Part shown: positions 36,506-42,892 of the stretch, piece after piece | Numbering within the stretch: the first letter of the stretch is position 1 | Layout: each line of letters opens with the position of its first letter | DNA from: Saprospiraceae bacterium | GTDB lineage: Bacteria > Bacteroidota > Bacteroidia > Chitinophagales > Saprospiraceae | Length of the DNA: 64,000 bases | Direction: 5' to 3' | NCBI GenBank assembly: GCA_020627705.1 | Contig: JAHDGJ010000009.1 | Coordinates: 49,841 to 113,840 of the forward strand | Program-made: the position numbers and the translations under genes | The notes under the pieces: generated by a model | The model's input: only the letters and a program-made list of their open reading frames with translations | Told to the model about the DNA's origin: nothing | Databases searched by the model: none

Positions 36506-37060
36506 GTGAAAATTTTAAAAGTTTTAAGTTTATTTGTTTTCGCAGCTATGATCCTTGTTTCGTGTAAAAAAGATGCAGGCACGGATACTTCAGTTGCTCC
36601 AAGTGTAAATACATCACAACAAGCTGTTACGCCAAATGTGGCTAACCCTACTCCTGCTAAAGAAGCAACCGAGGCGCCAACAGGTCCATTGACAACTATG
36701 ACTTTTGCTGAAACGTCTTACGATTTTGGTGAAATTATGGAAGGTGAAAAGGTTGTTCATGAGTATACTTTCACCAATACTGGAAAAGAAGCATTGGTTA
36801 TTAAAAATGCAAAAGGATCATGTGGATGTACAGTTCCTGATTGGCCAAGAGAACCTATCGCTCCTGGTGCTGAGGGAGTAATCAAAGTTCAATTTGATTC
36901 AAAAGGAAAAGGAAAAGTTGATGCTGCTGCTCAATCAAAGAGAGTAACAATTACTGCAAATACTGATCCTGCGAATACTTTCTTAACAATCAAAGGAAAA
37001 GTAAAGAAAGACCCTAACGCAGCTCCAGTAGCTACACCAGCTCCAAAGCCAGTTGGCTAA
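36506..37060 (+). CDS. DUF1573 lipoprotein
   Basis: 184 residues, GTG start. Lipobox at about residue 20 (ILVSCKKD). A Ser/Thr/Pro/Ala linker is followed by one DUF1573 immunoglobulin-like domain (~70-165) with FAETSYDFGEIMEGEKVVHEYTF and GSCGCTVPDWPREPI, whose paired cysteines are typical. The domain occurs widely in exported Bacteroidota proteins; function unknown. A strong intrinsic terminator follows 22 bases after the stop, so this is a single-gene unit. Confidence 0.88.
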   Translation: MKILKVLSLFVFAAMILVSCKKDAGTDTSVAPSVNTSQQAVTPNVANPTPAKEATEAPTGPLTTMTFAETSYDFGEIMEGEKVVHEYTFTNTGKEALVIKNAKGSCGCTVPDWPREPIAPGAEGVIKVQFDSKGKGKVDAAAQSKRVTITANTDPANTFLTIKGKVKKDPNAAPVATPAPKPVG

Positions 37061-37082
37061 TCTGTAATAGGTATAAAAAATT

Positions 37083-37123
37083 AAAAAGTCCGTGAACATC
37101 GTTCATGGACTTTTTGTTTTTTT
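37083..37123 (+). terminator. Intrinsic terminator after the DUF1573 gene
   Basis: 15-bp stem AAAAAGTCCGTGAAC / GTTCATGGACTTTTT with one G-U pair and a three-base ATC loop, followed by G and seven Ts. The next gene starts only nine bases after, so its promoter must lie within or upstream of this element or some readthrough occurs. Confidence 0.92.
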
Positions 37124-37131
37124 GGTAAGGT

Positions 37132-37995
37132 ATGAAGGAGTATTTAAGTCTTGTAAAATTTAGTCATACAATTTTCGCCATGCCCTTTGCATTGGTTGGG
37201 GCTTTTCTGGCCTTCAGAATGAATGATATCGCATTTGCTTGGCCAAAATTGATTTTGGTTATCCTTTGTATGGTATTTGCCAGAAATGCCGCAATGGCTT
37301 TTAATCGATATCTTGATAAAGATATTGATATGGCTAATGATAGAACACGATCTCGAGAAATACCCTCAGGTTTAATTTCTGCTCAAAGTGCTCTTACCTT
37401 CGTTTTAGCCAATTGCGCATTGTTTATTCTCACTACATGGTTCATTAATTTGAAATGCTTTGCGCTTAGTCCAATTGCTCTTCTGGTTATTCTTGGTTAT
37501 TCCTATACCAAGCGTTTTACATTTCTTTGTCATGTAGTCCTTGGCCTAGGTTTAGCCTTAGCCCCAATAGGTTCATATCTAGCTGTCGCCAATGAATTTA
37601 ATGTGATTCCCGTACTATATGGATTGGTCGTTTTGTTTTGGGTTGCTGGATTTGATATTATTTATGCGTTGCAAGATGAAAGTTTTGACAAAGGGCAAAA
37701 TCTTCACTCTATACCAGTTTTATTAGGAAAGACCAAAGCCTTGATGCTTTCAAGAGTATTTCATGTAATTGCATTGAGCATATTAATTTGTGCAGCCATT
37801 TTACTTAAAGAATTTAACGGCGCTGTTGAAATTCTACATTGGACGGGGGTTTTAATATTTGGTGGCTTGTTAATTTATCAACATGGCTTGGTGAAACCCA
37901 ATGATCTGAGAAAAATCAACCTTGCCTTCTTTACTACAAATGGAGTGGCCAGTGTTGTCTTTGGATTGCTCTTACTTTTAGATTTGTATTTCTGA
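37132..37995 (+). CDS. UbiA-family prenyltransferase, probably menaquinone (MqnP-like)
   Basis: 287-residue inner-membrane protein with about eight to nine membrane segments. The first Asp-rich motif is NRYLDKDID after TM2, the second is the DESFD region (YALQDESFDKGQN). FARNAAMAFNRYLD and FWVAGFDIIYALQD resemble 4-hydroxybenzoate polyprenyltransferases. Because the window holds mqnA and mqnE and no ubiquinone genes, the most likely role is the prenylation step (MqnP) of the futalosine menaquinone pathway. It overlaps the convergent rdgB by 18 bases. Confidence 0.87.
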   Translation: MKEYLSLVKFSHTIFAMPFALVGAFLAFRMNDIAFAWPKLILVILCMVFARNAAMAFNRYLDKDIDMANDRTRSREIPSGLISAQSALTFVLANCALFILTTWFINLKCFALSPIALLVILGYSYTKRFTFLCHVVLGLGLALAPIGSYLAVANEFNVIPVLYGLVVLFWVAGFDIIYALQDESFDKGQNLHSIPVLLGKTKALMLSRVFHVIALSILICAAILLKEFNGAVEILHWTGVLIFGGLLIYQHGLVKPNDLRKINLAFFTTNGVASVVFGLLLLLDLYF

Positions 37996-38568
37996 TAAGA
38001 ATTTGTGCATTTTTAAAAAGGCTTTGGTTCTATGGCTCATATGTATCTTTTCCTCACTTTTCATTTCGGCAAAAGAAATCGTATGCCCTTTGGGAATGAA
38101 GATCGGATCGTAGCCAAATCCTTCTACTCCTGATCTGGTGAGCGCAATGCTTCCTTCACAAATTCCTTCAAATAAGAACTCTTGATCATTTACTATTAAT
38201 GCAATTATTGCCCTAAAACGCGCCTTTCTATTTGAGGTGTTTTGAAGATTTTTGATCAAAAGATCCATATTATCTGAGAAGGACTTGTGCGGCCCAGCAT
38301 ATCGCGCAGTATAGACACCTGGATCTCCATTTAGAGCTTCAACCTCAAGTCCTGTATCTTCGGAAAACACATTTTTATTAAATCTTTGATGTATATGCCT
38401 TGCCTTAATCAGCGCGTTGGCTTCCAATGTATTGCCGTCCTCAACTATTTCTTCGAAAAATCCAATGTCAGCCAATGATTTTATGTCTAAATCAATTTGG
38501 GACTTCAATAACTGACCAACTTCAAATACTTTATGGGCATTGCCCGTAGCAAAAATGAGCTCCTTCAA
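37978..38568 (-). CDS. rdgB: Non-canonical purine NTP pyrophosphatase (RdgB/HAM1)
   Basis: 196 residues. FATGNAHKVFEV at the N-terminus, SEDTGLEVEALNGDPGVYTARYAG in the centre and EGFGYDPIFIP near the C-terminus are the family signatures. It hydrolyses ITP, dITP and XTP to monophosphates and so keeps deaminated bases out of DNA and RNA. Its start overlaps the stop of the 143-residue gene as ATGA, so the two are coupled, which ties that unknown protein to DNA maintenance by association. Confidence 0.96.
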   Translation of the reverse strand: MKELIFATGNAHKVFEVGQLLKSQIDLDIKSLADIGFFEEIVEDGNTLEANALIKARHIHQRFNKNVFSEDTGLEVEALNGDPGVYTARYAGPHKSFSDNMDLLIKNLQNTSNRKARFRAIIALIVNDQEFLFEGICEGSIALTRSGVEGFGYDPIFIPKGHTISFAEMKSEEKIHMSHRTKAFLKMHKFLSEIQI

Positions 38569-38996
38569 ATTTTATATTCTTTTATTGCATTCCACAATTG
38601 TATTTTTTTCGACTTATCCTTCATCAGTTCGTATATCGAATCCGCTTGAATATGTTGTACATGCTCAAAGCAAAGTTTTTGGTATTTAGAAGATTGGATT
38701 TGAAGTCCAAGTTGCTTACTGGTAAAACCAAAAGTAAGTACCACTCGAATTTGATTGCTTAGTAAGAATTGATTTATTGCGATCTGCTCATCTTTTTGCA
38801 GTTCTATTAGTTTGGCATTCAAACTAAAATTCCAACCGAGTGCTGATATAATTTCACTGAGCTTTTCTCTTCCACCGTTGTTCAAATCATCAGCATAACA
38901 TATTACGATATAAAAGTCATCAGGCTCCAATTGGATAGGAGAGATTGCGTCTTCAATTTTATAAATTTCTTCTTCGTTGTACAGCTCACTCTTCAT
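38565..38996 (-). CDS. Uncharacterised protein, weakly psi-subunit-like
   Basis: 143 residues, acidic, no signal or membrane segment. The pattern is alternating beta and alpha: FYIVICYADDL, VVLTFGFTSKQLGLQI, ICFEHVQ-type strands, then a C-terminal helix KDKSKKIQLWNAIKEYKI. By eye the first strand and last helix resemble the E. coli Pol III psi subunit HolD (VRLVMVANDL and ARAALWQQICTYE). This is a weak, unscored resemblance. The coupled rdgB gene fits a DNA-linked role. Otherwise hypothetical. Confidence 0.65.
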   Translation of the reverse strand: MKSELYNEEEIYKIEDAISPIQLEPDDFYIVICYADDLNNGGREKLSEIISALGWNFSLNAKLIELQKDEQIAINQFLLSNQIRVVLTFGFTSKQLGLQIQSSKYQKLCFEHVQHIQADSIYELMKDKSKKIQLWNAIKEYKI

Positions 38997-39150
38997 AACT
39001 ATGACTCAAACTTTTTGAATGTAATCTTTCTAAGACCTATAATTATATGGCAACTTTTAAAATTTAAACAAGAAAAAAATGCAATCTAATTAAATCTCAA
39101 AACTAAATATATGTGTTTTGTATGTAACAATTTATACCAAAAATAGTTAG

Positions 39151-39158
39151 TAGCTTTG
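39151..39158 (+). promoter_or_regulatory. Bacteroidota -7 promoter element for ilvE
   Basis: TAGCTTTG matches TAnnTTTG, 40 bases before the GTG start of ilvE. Confidence 0.5.
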
Positions 39159-39198
39159 TAGAAGTAATTATTTTATTACTCGGTCAAAAACTGTAACT

Positions 39199-40263
39199 GT
39201 GATTCGAATATTACCTACCTCACAATCGAATGTATCACAAGTTGATTTCGACAACATTCCCTTCGGAAAAATTTTTAGTGATCATTTTTTTTCTTGCGAT
39301 TTTGAAAATGGTGCTTGGACCAATTTGGAAATAAAAAAATTGGAACCTATTCCAATTCATCCAGGTAATTTGGCGTGGCATTATGGTCAGGCAATTTTTG
39401 AAGGCATGAAAGCTTTTAAAAACAAAGATGGACAAGCGGTATTGTTCCGACCAGAATTGCATTCTGAAAGGTTGAATGCATCTGCTCGCAGATTGTGTAT
39501 GCCAGAATTGCCCAAAGAAATATTCTTGGAAGCAATTCATACATTGGTAAATCTTGAATCTGCGTGGATCCCACCACAAAAAGGTGCGGCACTGTATTTA
39601 CGACCTTTGATGATTGCAATGGATGAAGCCCTAGGGGTTAGGCCTTCTGAGAAATATAGGTTTATGGTAATGGCTTTACCTGTTGGACCGTATTATCCTA
39701 AGCCCGTAAAGTTGATTACCGAACAAACATATATCAGAGCTGCTGATGGAGGAGTAGGAGAGGCCAAAGCGGCAGGGAATTATGCCGGATCTCTTTATCC
39801 AGCCAAATTAGCTAAAGAAAAAGGCTATGATCAATTAATGTGGTTAGACGCCAAAGAGTTTAAATATGTTCAGGAGGTTGGTACCATGAATATCTTTTTT
39901 GTAATTGATGGAAAAGTGGTGACGCCAAAAACTACAGGTACTATACTCAAAGGAATTACAAGACGATCTACGTTGTTGTTACTACAAGATCTTGGTTACG
40001 AGGTCGAAGAAAGACTCATCGATATAAACGAACTGGTTGAGGAATATAAGGCTGGTCGTTTTACAGAGGCTTTTGGAACCGGTACTGCGGCCGTATCCTC
40101 CAAGATATCATTAATTCATCACGATGGATTTGACATGAGTTTCGAGCAAAGTGATTATCCTGTAACGAGCTTAGTGAAGGAGCAATTGGACGGAATGCGA
40201 TTTGGGGATGTAGAAGATAAGCATGGTTGGATCCTTCCAGTGAAACAAGAAGTTGCTATCTAA
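39199..40263 (+). CDS. ilvE: Branched-chain amino-acid aminotransferase
   Basis: 354-residue fold-type IV PLP enzyme. PLP Lys190 lies in GEAKAAGNYAGSL; VQEVGTMNIFF and EAFGTGTAAVSSKI are the family's C-terminal signatures. It transfers the amino group between glutamate and the keto acids of Leu, Ile and Val. Length and the N-terminal domain (FDNIPFGKIFSDHF) match the eukaryote-like/Bacteroidota class. GTG start. It is transcribed alone and ends in a hairpin at 40311-40332. Confidence 0.95.
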   Translation: MIRILPTSQSNVSQVDFDNIPFGKIFSDHFFSCDFENGAWTNLEIKKLEPIPIHPGNLAWHYGQAIFEGMKAFKNKDGQAVLFRPELHSERLNASARRLCMPELPKEIFLEAIHTLVNLESAWIPPQKGAALYLRPLMIAMDEALGVRPSEKYRFMVMALPVGPYYPKPVKLITEQTYIRAADGGVGEAKAAGNYAGSLYPAKLAKEKGYDQLMWLDAKEFKYVQEVGTMNIFFVIDGKVVTPKTTGTILKGITRRSTLLLLQDLGYEVEERLIDINELVEEYKAGRFTEAFGTGTAAVSSKISLIHHDGFDMSFEQSDYPVTSLVKEQLDGMRFGDVEDKHGWILPVKQEVAI

Positions 40264-40310
40264 TTCGCAACAATTTTTTAGTAGGATTTTCTTTGAATAA
40301 TGTTCAGGGC

Positions 40311-40332
40311 TTATGGCTATAACTAGCCATAG
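40311..40332 (+). terminator. Stem-loop downstream of ilvE
   Basis: TATGGCTA and TAGCCATA form a perfect 8-bp stem with a TAAC loop, extendable by one T-G pair. A T-run comes only about 18 bases later, so strength as a terminator is uncertain. Confidence 0.5.
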
Positions 40333-40475
40333 AGTTCCAAGGTATTAGTTATTTTTTTTGTCTCATCTTGTTCTTGTTCTAATACTTATTCTGGGTATTA
40401 TGCCATTGGTCAAGCAGCGTTTATTGAGTTTTGTTGGTCTCAAATTATATAGATTATCAATTCAAAACCAACATT

Positions 40476-41570
40476 ATGAAAAACGCTAAGTTTCTAATTT
40501 CTTTCACCCTTTGTCTTTTTTCTTTATGTTTTTTGCAGGCTCAAATTAGCAGTGAGGTGTATCTTCCTCTTGTCCAGGGTAATGGAACTGCGCTTAAAGC
40601 CACAGCGGATGGGACACAAGGATTTTCTTCTGCAGTGCGATCGATACATGGTTTGGTAGAGGCAGGTAGGGGCTATACATTTGGAGTGCAAGGCGTTGCA
40701 ACCTCTTCAGAAATAAGTACTGATGGCAGAGCATATGGTGTGATGGGCTTAGCTGCGAACGCTGACATTAATTATGGCCTTTATGGAGAATTGCAAGGTG
40801 TAAATCGAGGTGCAGCAGTGTTGGGACACGTAGGGCCATTTACGAGCAGCAGTACGTTATTTAACGGACAGTGGGCGGGATATTTCATTGGTGACGTACG
40901 AGTCAGCAATAACATATTTGCTTTTTCTTTCAATACCTTATCCGATAGAAAGGTGAAAATGGGGATTGAAAAAATAAAGAAGCCAATGCAAAAAGTGATG
41001 CAGATAGAAGGAGTAACGTATCAATACGATGCGGCGGCTTTCCCTAATCAAAAAGTAATCCAGGGAGTACAAACTGGATTCATTGCTCAAAATATTGAGA
41101 AGGTAATCCCTGATGCAGTGGTTATGGATCAAGACGGTTATAAAACCGTAAACTATACTAAAGTTGTTCCTCTTTTGGTCGAAGCTGTGAAAGAACAGCA
41201 ACATGTGATTGTAGAGTTACAAGAGGAGTTAGCAGAGATTAAGGAGTTGATCTCAAATCTTAATACTAATCAAGAAGGTCATTCTATCGGCGCTTTACCT
41301 AAGGATAAGCAAAGTATACAGCAAAGGTTGAATGTTTTTCCTAATCCTGCTTCAAACAAATTGACTTTTGCTTTAAACGGGGCTACAAAATCTAATTCGG
41401 CAAAAATATCTCTGCTTTCGAATTCGGGTGAGCTGTTAGATAGTTTTTCAGTAAAGCAAAAAGGAACAAACGTAGAATATGACATTTCAAATTTAATCCC
41501 CGGAGTTTATTACGTTTCATTTCAAATAGATGGACAAGTAGTAGGAACACAGCAATTTATAAAACAGTAA
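40476..41570 (+). CDS. T9SS protein with S74-type intramolecular chaperone domain
   Basis: 364 residues from ATG 40476, which opens a signal peptide (MKNAKFLISFTLCLFSL ... LQAQ); the longer TTG frame from 40431 would bury it. The middle has Gly-rich repeats (VMGLAANADINYGLYGEL). Residues ~160-270 resemble the peptidase S74 chaperone of phage tailspikes: FNTLSDRKVKMGIEKI with the Ser/Lys region, TGFIAQNIEKVIPDAV, NYTKVVPLLVEAVKEQQ and a coiled-coil helix. It ends in a T9SS sorting domain (LNVFPNPASNKLTF). Probably a surface trimeric fibre. Confidence 0.85.
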   Translation: MKNAKFLISFTLCLFSLCFLQAQISSEVYLPLVQGNGTALKATADGTQGFSSAVRSIHGLVEAGRGYTFGVQGVATSSEISTDGRAYGVMGLAANADINYGLYGELQGVNRGAAVLGHVGPFTSSSTLFNGQWAGYFIGDVRVSNNIFAFSFNTLSDRKVKMGIEKIKKPMQKVMQIEGVTYQYDAAAFPNQKVIQGVQTGFIAQNIEKVIPDAVVMDQDGYKTVNYTKVVPLLVEAVKEQQHVIVELQEELAEIKELISNLNTNQEGHSIGALPKDKQSIQQRLNVFPNPASNKLTFALNGATKSNSAKISLLSNSGELLDSFSVKQKGTNVEYDISNLIPGVYYVSFQIDGQVVGTQQFIKQ

Positions 41571-41915
41571 GATATTTATACATCTTGCAGCTCTTACTCA
41601 TTTCTATACATCCAACTTGGCGTATGATTTAAAAGGCTTTTTTTGGATTTGCTTGCACTTTTATCTTGAAAAATTCTTTGAATGACATGTATCAATTTCT
41701 TCATTTTTAATTTGTTGTAGGTTATGGAATAATGCTTACTACCTACAAAATTGAAGTTTTTTACCATATATTTAAATATATATTATTTATGATTGGCATA
41801 AATAATATTTATAGTATTGCGAGTTGTTTTGAAAAGCACGTTTTTTTTTGAAGTGGGCTATTTTCATAACGTCTTGCGGGTTGTCGCTCATAAATTTTTT
41901 CACAATGTCTAGGAT
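41571..41915. other. 345-base gene-free stretch before the LysR gene
   Basis: No convincing coding frame. It is very AT-rich and holds a 34-base inverted repeat (41715-41748) and a perfect 16-bp palindrome ATATATTTAAATATAT (41766-41781). These are likely regulatory sites for the LysR gene or its targets. No promoter element matching TAnnTTTG exactly was seen. Confidence 0.5.
41715..41748. promoter_or_regulatory. Inverted repeat, candidate LysR-type operator
   Basis: TTGTAGGT and ACCTACAA are perfect 8-base arms separated by 18 bases, about 170 bases upstream of the LysR regulator. Spacing and symmetry would suit a dimeric regulator such as LysR, which often controls its own gene. Confidence 0.4.
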
Positions 41916-42803
41916 ATGAATTTTACTTTTCATCAATTAAAAATTTTTCTGGAGGTTATACGATGTCAGAATATTACTAAAGCTGCTGAAAATATGTACA
42001 TGTCTCAACCGGCACTGTCTATTCAGCTTAAAAATTTTCAAAAGCAATTTGATATTCCGCTGGTTGAAAGAAAAGAGAAAAAGATAGAGCTTACAGATTT
42101 TGGGAAATCAATTGCTCAAATAGCTAAAAATATATTGAGAGAGGCAGAAGGGCTGAACTACAAAACCAAAGAATATAAGGGCTTAATTACGGGCAAACTA
42201 AAGATATCTTCTGCGTCAACTGGTAAATATGTTATTCCGTATTTCTTAAGTGAATTTGTTCATCACTACCCGGGCATTGATCTCACACTAGATGTTTCCA
42301 ATAAAACCACAGTTATTCAGCAACTTCAAAAAAATGAAATTGACTTTGCCTTGGTATCTGTTTTGCCAGAAAAATTAGAAACGCATGAAGAAATCTTACT
42401 TGAAAACAAGTTATATCTCATTGGTTCAACCGAGACTATAATAAAATCTCGTCCATTGATATATAGAGAAAATGGATCTGCGACGAGAAGCTCAATGAGT
42501 CGTTATTTTCGAAATTCGACAAAACGAAAGAGTATTGAGCTGACGTCAAACGAAACGGTGAAACAAGCAGTAGTCGCAGGGTTAGGGTATTCAATAATAC
42601 CTTTAATTGGAATGAGAAATGAATTACAAAACAAAGATGTTTTTATTATCCCGGCAAAGGGATTGCCTATCCTGACACATTGGCGATTGATTTGGCTAAA
42701 GAGTAAGATTCTTTCGCCAGTTGCATTAGCTTATTTGGAATTTATAAGAAAAGAAAAGGAGAATATTATTAAGAAGCATTTTGACTGGTACGTAGGATAT
42801 TAG
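41916..42803 (+). CDS. LysR-family transcriptional regulator
   Basis: 295 residues. Winged HTH at the N-terminus (FHQLKIFLEVIRCQNITKAAENMYMSQPALSIQLKNFQ, recognition helix near 30-50), followed by a periplasmic-binding-like effector domain (ISSASTGKYVIPYFLSEF, DFALVSVLPEKL, VAGLGYSIIPLI). Effector unknown. It is convergent with a TonB receptor, with a strong bidirectional terminator between them, so they are not one operon. An inverted repeat and a palindrome in the upstream gap are candidate binding sites. Confidence 0.95.
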   Translation: MNFTFHQLKIFLEVIRCQNITKAAENMYMSQPALSIQLKNFQKQFDIPLVERKEKKIELTDFGKSIAQIAKNILREAEGLNYKTKEYKGLITGKLKISSASTGKYVIPYFLSEFVHHYPGIDLTLDVSNKTTVIQQLQKNEIDFALVSVLPEKLETHEEILLENKLYLIGSTETIIKSRPLIYRENGSATRSSMSRYFRNSTKRKSIELTSNETVKQAVVAGLGYSIIPLIGMRNELQNKDVFIIPAKGLPILTHWRLIWLKSKILSPVALAYLEFIRKEKENIIKKHFDWYVGY

Positions 42804-42837
42804 TACTAAGAAAGCTTATGGTTAGCGTTGGTTTCAA

Positions 42838-42873
42838 AAAAAAAGAGCTTTGAATTATCAAAGCTCTTTTTTT
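42838..42873. terminator. Strong bidirectional terminator
   Basis: AAAGAGCTTTGA and TCAAAGCTCTTT form a perfect stem around ATTA, flanked by A-run and T-run on the two sides. It lies between the convergent LysR and TonB receptor genes and serves both. Confidence 0.92.
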
Positions 42874-42892
42874 ATATCCGAACTACGAAAGC

